From UBA4742 sp963773335 (GTDB lineage Bacteria; Actinomycetota; Acidimicrobiia; Acidimicrobiales; Acidimicrobilacustridaceae): a stretch of 64,000 nucleotides of DNA. The notes beneath the pieces were generated by a model, which searched no databases, was not told the DNA's origin, and worked only from the letters and a program-made list of their open reading frames with translations. The DNA is taken from contig CAVZAT010000004.1 in NCBI GenBank assembly GCA_963773335.1, positions 1,178,001 through 1,242,000 on the forward strand, written 5' to 3'. A program made the translations under genes and the position numbers. Positions 17,738 to 27,321 of the stretch are shown here, piece after piece. Position 1 is the stretch's first letter; the number at the start of each line of letters is the position of its first letter.

Positions 17738-19472
17738 CTACGACTTGCCGCGCTCGCCTGACTTGCCGCTGGACTTGCCGCGGCCGCGGGGCTTGGACCG
17801 GTCCTTCGCCTCCTCGGGTTTGTCGCGGCCACGCTTGTCCCGGTCACGCTTGGAGCGGTCGGTCTTGCGCTTGGCCTTGCGGCGCGCCTCGCGCTTGGCC
17901 TGATCGGCTTTGCGCTCCGCCTCGTCGAGCGCCTGGGCCACCTTCCGGTTGGCCTCCTCGTTGGCCTTGCGGGACTTGTCCTCGGCCTCCTGCAAGGCCT
18001 CCTCCACCTTGCGCCGGGCCTCTGACTCGGCCTGGGCCACCTTGCGGTGCGCCTCGGCCTCGGCCTCGGCCACCCGTTGCTCGGCCTCTCGATCAGCCAG
18101 GTCGGCCCGACGGCGGGCCTCGACCTCCAGCTCGTGGAGCCGGCGCGACGTCTCGATGTCGGCCAGCAGCTCGACCTGGAGGTCGTGATCGATGTCGGCG
18201 CCCAGCACGGCCTGGGAGATGGCCTCGAGCTGCTCGGTGGTGGCCTCCTCGGCGAAGTCGGGCGTCGAGGCGGCCAACTCGGGCGACACCACGGGCGCCA
18301 ACGCCTCCTGGAGGTGCTGCGCCGTCTCCCGGTTGGACCGCTCCAGAGAGGAAGCCTGACGATCCGATCGGCGCTGGCGCTCCCGGGCGTAGGGCTGATC
18401 GGGATCGCCCGCGCTGCGCAGCGACCACAGCGGCACCCGGCCGATGTCCTTGAGGTAGTGGGAGCGCAGATTGCGCAACTCGAACCGGTCGTCGTCGGCC
18501 AGGGCGTCGCGGATGTCCTGGCTGACCACCACCGCCCCCGGGTAGGCCACGTTGACGATGCGGCTGGCCAGGTTGACCACCGCTCCGTACACGTCGCCGT
18601 CGCGCTCGAGCACCCGACCGCTGGCCAGCCCCACACGCACGTCGGACAGGCCCGGCTCACGGTTGTAGGTGGCCGCCATCTCCACCGCCAGCGCCGCGCC
18701 CGAGGCCACGTCGTCGGTCATGAACATGACCTCGTCGCCGATCATCTTGATGACCCGGCCGTCGTGCACACCGGTCAGGTCGAAGGCGATGGTCTCGAAT
18801 CGACCGACCACCTCGGCCAGCTGGTGCTCGGGCAGCTCCTGGGTCTGCGCGGTGAACCCCACCAGGTCGGCGAAGCCCACACAGACGATCTCGCCTTCCT
18901 CGGCGGTGGCGCGCACGATCCGGCGCCGGGCCGCCACCCCGAGGTGGCGACGCCACACCATGTCCATGATCTTGGGCATGAGGGGCAGGACCTGGGCCGC
19001 GCCCATCAGGGCCCGATCGGCGCTGGTCGGGTCATGGTCGGGCAGGTCACGTCCGGTCAGCTGGGTGTCGATCGCGTCCACCTCGGCGGTGGCGATCCGG
19101 GCCATCGAGGAGCCGATCACCCGGGCCATCTGCAGGGCCAGCCCGGCCTCCAGGGCGCCGTCCTGGATGAACTCGACCACGTTGCTCAGCATCTCGACGT
19201 CGGGCTCGGTGAACACCCGCTCACCCCGCCGAGGATCGGGGAAACCCAGCGCCCGCCAGAAGGCACGGATCACGCCGGGCTCCACTCCGCGAGCGGGACG
19301 CCACCTGATCGAGATCGAGCGAGGGGGGCTCGGTGTCCACGGCCCGCTCCAGGGCCAACAGCTCGAGGGTGCCGTCGGCCTCGGCCCGCGCCACTTCGTC
19401 GGCGGGCACGCCCAGCGCCAGCACGGCGTCGCGCAGCGCGGCGGTCACCTCAGGGGTCGCGGCCTTGCTCAC
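17738..19472 (-). CDS. class III adenylate/guanylate cyclase with coiled-coil, Lys/Arg-rich C-terminal tail, frameshifted
   Basis: About 577 residues. The N-terminal helical regulatory domain (VTAALRDAVLALGVPADEV, FTEPDVEML) is of the pH-sensing Rv1264 type. The cyclase domain follows: GFADLVGFTAQTQ and IKMIGDEVMF hold the metal-binding Asp residues, NLASRIVNVAYPG the base and transition-state region. After about residue 365 comes a linker, then about 110 residues of heptad-like EAEAEAHRKVAQAESEARRK pattern and a final KRKTDRSKRDRDKRGRDK-type tail. One extra base at about 19281-19300 separates the first 60 residues from the rest. The start ATG overlaps the preceding gene stop by four bases. 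Second messenger (cAMP or cGMP) not certain. Confidence 0.88.
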
Positions 19473-21371
19473 GAGAAGGATGCTCCTCGATCCGGGCGCT
19501 CGACGCTCGGCATTTCGCCATGTTGCGCATCGTCGGCCACCCGCGCCAGCAGGGCCTCGCCCCGAGGTTCACGAGTAGACCAGGACCCGTCCAGCCCGGG
19601 AGCCCGCAAGATCACGGGCGGGCCGGACGGCTCGGCACGCGCCACCAACTCCCACAGCAGGGCCGGACGATCGCCATGCCACCGCACGGCATAGGACAAC
19701 TCGCCGTGGGCGGTGGGCGCATGGTGGACCTCGATGTCTTGGCCCCGCCACTCGGCGGGCCACCACGAGCACAGGGCCAGCTCGGGTGCCGAGGTGGAGC
19801 CACTCTCGTGCACCAGCAGGGTCCGGACCACCAGCAACCAGGCCGCGCCGGCCAACGGGTCGTGGCCGCGGCCGAGCGCGGCGAGCGGCCGATCGGGATC
19901 GACGGCTTCGGGCCACACCAGGGTGGGTCCGATCACCGAGAGGGCCCAGGTCAGCCGGGCTGGGACGCGCTCGTCGGGCATCGCCGACGACTGGGCCAAC
20001 TCCGTGGCCACCTGGCGCAACGTGTCGGCCGGACTGAGCGCCCCCACCCAGCCCGGATGCGGGAGGGGTCCGGGTTCGACGGTGGCCGGCGCCGGGGCCG
20101 CCGAGTCCGGCCGCCGGGCCCGACGGCCGACCGCCCGAGCCGCGTCGGACTGGTCGATGGCCTCGAGCAGCGTGACCGCCGCGGCCAGACCCCGGGCCCG
20201 CCACTCGACGCCTCCCGCCGAGGCGTGGTGGACCGAGCCCGGCTGTTCGGAACGCCGCTGGCGTCGGCCGGGGCGATCCGCCCGCCGCACAGCCAGCGCC
20301 ACCAGCGGGGCCAGGTCCTCGACCAGGGTCCGGTCGCCGGTCAGAGTCAGGTGGTCAGCCAGGGCCACCAGCGTGGCCGCGTCGACCGGTCTGGGATCGC
20401 GACGCGGGTCCCCGGCCTCGCGCAGGATCCGGGCGGCCTCGTCGGGGAACCCCCACCGGTCGAGGGCCGCGATGGTGTCGACGGCGCTCACCCAGCTCTC
20501 GTCGTCGCCGGCACCGAGCAGCAGGAAGGCCCGGTTGGCCGCGGTGAGCGCACTCCAGCGGGGATCGGGCAGGGTGACCGTCATCGGCCCGAGAGCCTGG
20601 ACCTCCCATCCCCTGACCACCTGATCGGCGCTGGGGATCGTCGACGGGAACGAGACCATCCGGCCGCTGCGCCGGCCCCCGCCGACCGAGGCCAGGGCTG
20701 CGCGCGTCCAGGGGCAGCACCACGCGCAGGACCGCGGTGTGGGGCAGGGGATAGATCAACGCGGCCCGGGCTCCGCCGTCGGGACACGACACCGGGTGCA
20801 GCGCCGGCGGTGCCTGGCCGGCGGTGACCGCGGCGTGCAGGTCGCCTCCGGCCAACACCGAGGTGGCCCGGGCCGGGGCCTTGGCCAGCAGCAGGCCTGG
20901 CCGCCCGTCGATCAGCAGCACCGATCCCTGGGGGTCTGTGTCGAGCGCCAGTGACGACACCGATCCGCCGCCTGGCTCGCCGGGGACCTCCGATCCGAGG
21001 TGGGGCTCGTAGGGATCGTAGGGTCCGACCACCAGGGCCAGGGCGAAGGGCACCGCGGATCGGTTCTCGATCTCCACCACCAACAGGTCGGCGCCGTCGC
21101 CGGTCGGCCCACGGTCACGCACGGCGTAGGCCCGGTGCACGGCGTCGCCGCCGGGGATGTGCATGGCCGTCTCCACCACCGGGGTGTCGCCCACCAGGTG
21201 CTGGCGGACCGATGCCTCGTGGCGGGGCAGGTGCCAGCGGTCCTCGGCCCCCACCCACCAGTCCATGGCCCAGCCCGGGGCGCTGGACACGCGCCCCCGC
21301 CCGTCGACCAGGCCCCGCGCCCGGGTGGCCAGGGTGCCGAGCAACGTCCAGCGCGGGTGCGGCGCGCTCAC
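19469..21371 (-). CDS. large conserved hypothetical protein, possible (alpha/alpha) toroid, frameshifted
   Basis: About 633 residues, no signal peptide. The N-terminal half is beta-rich (VVETAMHIPGGDAVHRAY, LLVVEIENRS); the C-terminal half has repeating helical units (AVDTIAALDRWGFPDEAARIL, LVALADHLTLTGD, LVEDLAPLVALAVRRADR), as in six-hairpin glycosidase-like toroids, though I see no defined catalytic motif. The halves join if one base is removed from the C5 run at 20676-20680. GTG start at 21369-21371. It is coupled to the cyclase gene (ATGA) and starts nine bases downstream of the gpsA stop, so gpsA, this gene and the cyclase form an operon. Function unknown; a carbohydrate role is only a guess from fold and the nearby GH38. 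Confidence 0.65.
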
Positions 21372-21380
21372 AGGCGCGAC

Positions 21381-22400
21381 TCAGGCCTTGGCGGCGTCGG
21401 CCAGGCCGGCGAGCTCGTGGCGATAGCGGCGCCCCAGCAGCCCTCGGTAGGCCTCGGTAGCAGTCCGTCCCTCGTTGAGCACGCCGTAGACCTCCTCGGC
21501 GATGGGCATCTCCACCTCGTACTGACGAGCCAGGTCCATCACCACCGACGTGGTCTTGACGCCCTCGGCCACCATGGACATCTCGGCGATGATCTCCTCG
21601 ATGGGGCGGCCCCGGCCCAACTGCTCACCCACGTAGCGGTTGCGGCTCTGGGTGGAGATGCACGTGGCCACCAGGTCGCCCATCCCGGCCAGCCCGCTGA
21701 AGGTGACTGCGTCGCCCCCCATGGCCACCCCCAGGCGGGTCAGCTCGCCCAGGCCCCGGGTGATCACCGCCGCTCGGGTGTTGTCGCCGGTGCCGAGGCC
21801 GTCGGCCATGCCCGAGGCGATGGCGATCACGTTCTTGAGAGCACCGGCCACCTCGCAGCCGATCACGTCGGGGTTGGTGTAGACACGGAACAGCCTCGTG
21901 GCGAACAGCGTGTGGAGCTCCCCGGCGATGGCGTCGTCGTTCATGGCCAGCACGGCCGCCGCGGCGTCACCGGCCATGACCTCCTTGGCCAGGTTGGGAC
22001 CGGTCAGCACCCCGAACGGGTGACCGGGCAGCACGTCGTTGATGACCTCGGTCATGCGCAGCCGGCTGCCCTGCTCGAGGCCCTTGGTCAGGCTGACCAC
22101 CGGAACCCAGGCCCGCAGGTGGTCGTCCACCTGCTCGAGGGCGGAGCGGAAGCCGTGGCTGGGCACCCCCATGACCACCAGATCGGCCTGTTCGACCGCG
22201 TCGCGCAACGAGTCGGTGGCCCGCAGGTCGTGGTGCAGGTCGAACCCGGACAGGTACCGCTCGTTGCGATGGCGCTCCTCGACCTCCCGGGCCACCTCCG
22301 GGTCGCGGGCCCACAGCACGGTGGAGGTGTTGTGGGCCAGCAGGTGAGCGACCGTCGTGCCCCACGATCCCGCCCCGATCACGGCCGCGCTGATCCTCAT
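21381..22400 (-). CDS. gpsA: glycerol-3-phosphate dehydrogenase [NAD(P)+]
   Basis: 339 residues, the normal length. It reduces dihydroxyacetone phosphate to sn-glycerol-3-phosphate for phospholipid synthesis. Visible features: Rossmann GAGSWGTTVA, VVSLTKGLE with the catalytic Lys region, GVLTGPNLAKEV, the CEVAGALKNVIAIA active-site helix with Lys, and GMGDLVATC and SRNRYVG. ATG start at 22398-22400. Divergent from the CofC-type gene with 22 bases between starts. First gene of an operon with the large unknown protein and the cyclase. Confidence 0.96.
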   Translation of the reverse strand: MRISAAVIGAGSWGTTVAHLLAHNTSTVLWARDPEVAREVEERHRNERYLSGFDLHHDLRATDSLRDAVEQADLVVMGVPSHGFRSALEQVDDHLRAWVPVVSLTKGLEQGSRLRMTEVINDVLPGHPFGVLTGPNLAKEVMAGDAAAAVLAMNDDAIAGELHTLFATRLFRVYTNPDVIGCEVAGALKNVIAIASGMADGLGTGDNTRAAVITRGLGELTRLGVAMGGDAVTFSGLAGMGDLVATCISTQSRNRYVGEQLGRGRPIEEIIAEMSMVAEGVKTTSVVMDLARQYEVEMPIAEEVYGVLNEGRTATEAYRGLLGRRYRHELAGLADAAKA

Positions 22401-22422
22401 CGCGCCACCCTAGACTCGGGGC

Positions 22423-22998
22423 GTGGCCCACCGCTCCGCCGCCGTACTGGTGCCGGTCAAGGCCTTCGACCAGGCCAAACACCGCCTGGCACCCGCCCTG
22501 GACGCGGCGGCGCGCGCCGAGTTGGCCCGCTCCATGGCCACCAACGTCGTCCGCGTGGCGGCGCCCCTGGCCGTCTGGGTGGTGTGCGACGACGACGAGG
22601 TGGCGACCTGGGCGGCGATCGAGGGCGCCCGCGTCCTCTGGCGTCCGGGCCGGGGCCTCAACGGCGCCGTGGCCGACGGAGTGGCTCATCTGGCCGAGCT
22701 CGGCTTCGACCAGGTGATCGTGGCCCACGCCGATCTCCCCCACGCCCTCGACCTGGCCTGGGTGGCCGACTTCGACGGGGTGACCCTGGTCCCGGATCGC
22801 CATGACGACGGCACCAACGTGGCCTGCGTACCCACCGGTGCCGGGTTCAGCTTCGCCTACGGGGCGCACTCCTTCGCCCGCCATCAGGCCGAGGCCCGAC
22901 GGCTGGACCTGGCCCTGCGCATCCAGCGCGAGCCGCGCCTGGGGTGGGACGTCGACTTGCCCGCCGATCTGGCCACCCCCGAGTGGCTGGCGCGATGA
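22423..22998 (+). CDS. fbiD: 2-phospho-L-lactate/phosphoenolpyruvate guanylyltransferase (CofC/FbiD family)
   Basis: 191 residues, a single nucleotidyltransferase domain. LVPVKAFDQAKHRLAPALD is the family's N-terminal signature, followed by GLNGAVADGV, VIVAHADLPHA with the metal-binding Asp, and GTNVACVPTG and FSFAYGAHSF. The enzyme activates phospholactate or phosphoenolpyruvate with GTP in coenzyme F420 synthesis; in actinobacteria phosphoenolpyruvate is the usual substrate. GTG start at 22423. The PIG-L gene starts 14 bases downstream of its stop. CofD and CofE homologues are not in this window. Family call firm; symbol follows mycobacterial usage. Confidence 0.9.
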   Translation: MAHRSAAVLVPVKAFDQAKHRLAPALDAAARAELARSMATNVVRVAAPLAVWVVCDDDEVATWAAIEGARVLWRPGRGLNGAVADGVAHLAELGFDQVIVAHADLPHALDLAWVADFDGVTLVPDRHDDGTNVACVPTGAGFSFAYGAHSFARHQAEARRLDLALRIQREPRLGWDVDLPADLATPEWLAR

Positions 22999-23011
22999 GC
23001 TGGTTGGCGCG

Positions 23012-23764
23012 GTGACCACCTCGACCGGCACGACCGGGTTCAGCCGCGACCTGCCCACGCCGGGATCGGCGCTGGCCATCGCCGCCCACCCCGACGACGC
23101 CGAGTTCAACGCCGCGGCCACCCTGGCCAAGTGGGCGGGCGCGGGCTGCACGGTCCACCACCTGATCCTGACCGACGGGTCCAAGGGCACGTGGAACCTC
23201 GACGAGGACCTCCCGGCGCTCATCGAGGCCCGCCAGGCCGAACAACGAGCCGCCGCCGCCGCGCTCGGAGCGACGGGCGAGGTGGTCATGCTCGACAACG
23301 TGGACGGCGAGCTCCAGTCGGGTCTGGCCCAGCGCGAGCAGGTGGCCTACTGGATCCGAAAGCTGACGCCCCAGGTGGTGCTGGCCCACGATCCCTGGCG
23401 CCGCTACCGACTGCACCCGGATCACCGCCACGCCGGGTGGCTGGCGGTCGATGGCATCGTGGCCGCTCGTGACCCGTTCTTCTTCCCGGATCAGGGCCTG
23501 GCCCACCACCGACCCGAGCGGCTACTGCTCTTCGAGGCCGACGAGCCGGACCACGTCGAGGATGTGACCGGCTTCGAGGCCACCAAGATCGCGGCGCTGC
23601 TCGAGCATCGCAGCCAGTTCGTGACCACCATGGCCATCGACGACGCCGACAGCGGCGAGCAGCTCCAGGCCTTCCGCGACCGGGTCTTCGAGCGGATGCG
23701 CCGGGCGGGGGCGAACGTCGGGGTCACCTTCGGGGAGGCGTTCAAGCTGATGGCGGACCTGTGA
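23012..23764 (+). CDS. PIG-L family deacetylase
   Basis: 250 residues. The zinc-dependent amidohydrolase motif AHPDDAEF is present, as is the downstream HPDHRHAG His cluster. Members include N-acetylglucosaminyl-inositol deacetylase (MshB) and mycothiol conjugate amidase; this one, with TDGSKGTWN and LDNVDGEL, is of the broad actinobacterial group and is not clearly MshB. GTG at 23012 is the probable start; the upstream in-frame region lies within the CofC gene. Cotranscribed with that gene. A repeat array and a long hairpin follow the stop. Confidence 0.85.
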   Translation: MTTSTGTTGFSRDLPTPGSALAIAAHPDDAEFNAAATLAKWAGAGCTVHHLILTDGSKGTWNLDEDLPALIEARQAEQRAAAAALGATGEVVMLDNVDGELQSGLAQREQVAYWIRKLTPQVVLAHDPWRRYRLHPDHRHAGWLAVDGIVAARDPFFFPDQGLAHHRPERLLLFEADEPDHVEDVTGFEATKIAALLEHRSQFVTTMAIDDADSGEQLQAFRDRVFERMRRAGANVGVTFGEAFKLMADL

Positions 23765-23781
23765 CCTGGTCGGTCGCGCCC

Positions 23782-23817
23782 TCCGACCACCCCGACCACG
23801 CCGACCACGCCGACCAC
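23782..23817. repeat. 9-bp tandem repeat, four copies
   Basis: CCGACCAC plus one variable base is repeated about four times head to tail, directly before the inverted repeat at 23818. It lies beyond the PIG-L stop and encodes nothing evident. Confidence 0.6.
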
Positions 23818-23874
23818 CCTCCAAATCTGTGCGGGTGCGCACCGCTGAGGTGCACGAGTGCACAGATTTGGAGG
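23818..23874. repeat. 15-bp inverted repeat, AT-richer, between convergent genes
   Basis: CCTCCAAATCTGTGC at 23818-23832 and its exact complement at 23860-23874 bracket a 27-base centre that itself contains the palindromes GGTGCGCACC and GTGCAC. The AAATCT core is unusually AT-rich for this window. It may be a bidirectional terminator for the PIG-L gene and the opposing MMPL gene, or a copy of a dispersed palindromic element. No T tract follows. Confidence 0.7.
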
Positions 23875-23891
23875 AGTGGGGAGCGGGCCGC

Positions 23892-26475
23892 TCAGCCGAC
23901 GGGCTCACCGGCAGTCACGGCCGCGGCGTCACCAGCGCCGCCCCTGGGGGTGAGCGACGAGTCCGGCACCAGGTGGCGTGACACCCAGTTGCGTCCATCG
24001 GAGTCCGCCCAGACCAGCATCGGGGGCAGGAACACCAGGGCGCTGATCAGGGCCACGGCCACGTTGATGCCCACCACGATGCCGAAGTCGCGCAGCAGGG
24101 GCATGGACGATGTGGCGATCACGGCCACCCCGGAGATGGCCGTCAGGCCCGACACGATGAAGGCCCGGCCGGTGCGCGACGCCGTGCGGTCGACGGCCTC
24201 CTTGGGCGGATGGCCCTTGCCCCGCTCCTCCACGAAGCGCAGCAGGATCAGCGAGGTGAACTCCGTGCACACGGCCACCACCAGTGGCCCGCCCACGGCG
24301 GTGAGCGGGCTCAGCTTGAGCTGCAGCACGTAGGCCACCAACGAGGCGGCCCCCACCGCGATCAGCACCGGCACCAGCGATAGCAGCGAGCGCACCAGGC
24401 TGCGTAGCCGCACGGCCAGGAACAGGCCCACGAACAGGATGGCGAGGTAGGTGAGCAGCACCCGGTTCGACTCGAGGTTGTCCAACAGCCCAACGCCCAC
24501 CACGGCCAGACCCGAGGGGGTGGCCGTGACCCCGGCTGGCAGCATGCCCCGGTAGGTCACGCCGTGGAGAACGGTGGTGGAGCCGTTGGGTTTGAGCTGG
24601 CCCCGCATGGTGTTGACCAGGGTCGCCTGCTTGTCGAGGGCCAGGCTGGTGCGGGCCGGCGTGCCGGTGCGGAACACGATGTTCATGGCCCGGGCGTCGG
24701 GGGTGGCCGACGACGTCTGGATAGCCGGTCCTGATACCAGGTAGGCGTCGTGTACCTCGGTCCCGGTGGGCACCACATGGTTGGCACCGGGAACGTCGTT
24801 GATCAGTTCGCTGACCGAGGCCACGATGCTGGTGGCGGTGACCAGATCATCGGCATTGACCTTGAGCTGGGCGGTGGTGAACAGATCGACCGAGCGAACC
24901 ACGGGGTCGGCGAACACGTCGGGGGCCTGCACGAACACCCCCAGCTCGTTCGCCGAGCCGGTGCCGTGCTCTACCGCGTTGATGTCATGGATGACCTGCG
25001 AGTGCGGGTTGACCCACTGCACCGGGTCGGTCTGCAACGAGAGCTTGGGCTCGACCAGGATGCCGCCGAAGAAGACGGCCAGGCTCAGGATGATCAGGGG
25101 CACGGCCGACCGGGTCGGGAGCCCGCCCATCTTCTCGACGAGACGACCGAGCGCTTCGCTGCGCCTGGACGGCTCGCGCACGGTGGGCGACTTGTACTCA
25201 CGTATGCCCAGCGCGGCCAGCGGCGCCAGGATCGAGCACAGGCAGATCATCACGATGCCCACCGCCAGCAGCGCGCCGAACTGGCGGATCATGGGCACCT
25301 TGGCGAAGTAGAGCGCCGAGAAGGCGAACACGGCATCGAAGGTCACCACCAGCAGGGCCGGGCACAGGTTGCGGGCCGTCTCCTGGATGGGGTGCGCGGA
25401 ATGATTGAGCGTCACCTCCTCCTCGACGCGCCGCGTGCATCTGAATGGCGTAGTCGATGCCCACCCCCAACATCACCGGCAGGCCGGCGATGGTGGCCAG
25501 CGTGAGGGGAATGTGAAGGTAACCGGCCATGCCGAAGGCCCAGATGAGCCCGATCACGATCACGCCAAGGGGCAGCAGCCGCCAGCGCACATCGAACAGC
25601 ACCAACAGGATGACGATCATGACCAGCGCGGCGATGCCGCCCAGCAGGAACATGCCGCCCTTCAGGTAGTTGTTGATGTTCTCGAGCAGAGACGGAGCAC
25701 CGGTGGTCACGGTGGTGGCTCCGTCGAAGTGGTAGGTCGCCACCGTCTGCTGGATGTAGTCGGCCGAGGCGGACTGGGCGTCGAGCGGCTGGTTGCCCTT
25801 GAGGCGCACGATGATCTCGGCATGGTGGGCATCGGGGAAGAAGGTGCGCAGGGCCAGGCGGATGGTGGGTGTTGCGTTGTTGTTGTAGAGCAGGAACTTG
25901 ACCCAGGCCGGGTTGGTCAGGGTCTTGGCCCCGGTCACCGCCGCCTCTCGGTTCAACGTGGTGATGGCGTCCTGTCCACGAGCCGCTTTGCCGGCGGCGG
26001 TCGGATCCACACTGGTGGCCCGCAGGAGCGCTCCCCCGGCAATGCTCTTGGTGATGTCGGCCGCCGGCAGGATCTTGCCGTTCACCACCTGCTCGGTGGT
26101 CAGGTTCGAGCTGAACCTCAGCACCGTCGTCGGGGCGATGACCCCCAACAACTCGTGCTGGGCGGCGCCGGCGTTCAGCTGGGCCACCAGGGCGTCGAGT
26201 CTGGTGACGTTCGCCGGCGTGAAGAACTGGTCGATGGAGGCATTGCCGTCCATGGTGAACATGACGACCATGGCCTGGCCACCGAACAGGTTCTCGTAGC
26301 GGACGTCGTCCTTGTAGATCTGATCGCTGCGGTTCAGGTAGCTGGCCTGGCTGGTCTGGAACTTCAGCTGGGTGCTGCCCGCGGCCAGGGTGAGGGTCAA
26401 CAGCAGACCGATCACGGCCACCAGACCCGCGTGCTTGCCGCACCAGACCGCCAACCACGACCAGAATCGCCCCAT
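23892..26475 (-). CDS. MMPL/RND-superfamily transporter, frameshifted
   Basis: About 860 residues with the RND layout: helix 1, large extracytoplasmic loop, five-helix sterol-sensing-like bundle, then the same pattern again. The first half ends GLPVMLGVGIDYAIQMHA, and the second contains GGPLVVAVCTEFTSLILLRFVEER. The halves meet at about 25424-25437, where one extra base interrupts an ARVEEEVTLNHSA junction normal for the family. ATG 26473-26475 follows a GAGAGG site. Members export lipids or hopanoid-like molecules across the inner membrane. No lipid biosynthesis genes are in the same operon; WS/DGAT is on the opposite strand nearby. Confidence 0.88.
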
Positions 26476-26562
26476 GCGTGTTCGACCTCTCCTGTTGGGC
26501 CACCAAGGCAGACGCCCGAAGGTGGCTCCACCACGGGGCCGTCGCGCCTGGACGTTAGCGCC

Positions 26563-27321
26563 GTGAGCCAGGGGCTGCGTGACGCTGGGCACACCGCGGG
26601 TGGACTGGACGGCTGCCGGGCCGGGTGGGTCCTGGCCGCCTTGTCACCTGCCAGGCTGGCAGTGCAGGTGGTCCCGACGTTCGCCGAGGTGGCGGCCCGG
26701 GTGGACGACGGCGCCCTGGCCGCGCTGGCGGTGGACATGCCCATCGGGCTGCCCGACGACGGCTCCCGCCGGGCCGACCAGGAGGCACGCCACCGGCTCG
26801 GCCCCCGCCGTGGATCGGTGTTCCCCACCCCGGTGCGGGCCACGCTGGGGGCGATCGACTACGCCGACGCGCTGGCCATCTCGCGGCGGGTCAGCGGCAA
26901 GGGCCTGTCCAAGCAGGCCTTCCACCTGCTGGGCCGCATCGCCGAGGTGGACCGGGTCATGACCCCGGCGCGCCAGGACCGCATCTTCGAGTGCCATCCC
27001 GAGTTGGCCTTCACCCAACTGGCCGGCGCGCCCCTGCGCCACTCCAAGCGCACCCGCCCGGGCATCGCCGAACGCCTCGCACTGCTGGCCCGGGCGCTGG
27101 GTCCCGCTCGGAGCGCGCCGCTGGCCGCGGCGGTGGCCGCCCCGGAGCGGGGGGCGGGCCCCGACGATGTGGTCGACGCCGTGGTCATCGCCCTGGTGGC
27201 CGAGGCGCTGGCCGCGGGCTCCGCCGAGGTCGAGCACCTGGGCGACGGGGCTCGTGACCGGCGAGGCCTGCGGATGGAGATCGTGACAAGATCACCAGCA
27301 GGGTCCCGGGAGGTTCCATGA
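26563..27321 (+). CDS. DUF429 family protein (predicted RNase H-fold nuclease-like)
   Basis: 252 residues. Typical DUF429 signatures appear in order: GLDGCRAGWV, LAVDMPIGLPD, GSVFPTPVRATLG, SKQAFHLLGRI, FECHPELAF and DDVVDAVVIALVAEAL. The conserved acidic residues match the predicted RNase H-like fold, but no activity has been established for the family. GTG at 26563 fits the family N-terminus. The stop overlaps the ATG of the wax ester synthase gene (ATGA), so the two are translationally coupled. Confidence 0.85.
   Translation: MSQGLRDAGHTAGGLDGCRAGWVLAALSPARLAVQVVPTFAEVAARVDDGALAALAVDMPIGLPDDGSRRADQEARHRLGPRRGSVFPTPVRATLGAIDYADALAISRRVSGKGLSKQAFHLLGRIAEVDRVMTPARQDRIFECHPELAFTQLAGAPLRHSKRTRPGIAERLALLARALGPARSAPLAAAVAAPERGAGPDDVVDAVVIALVAEALAAGSAEVEHLGDGARDRRGLRMEIVTRSPAGSREVP

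Noticed and set aside
23012..23764. mshB or mca assignment
   Set aside because: Zinc motifs are shared by the whole PIG-L family and no specific signature was found.
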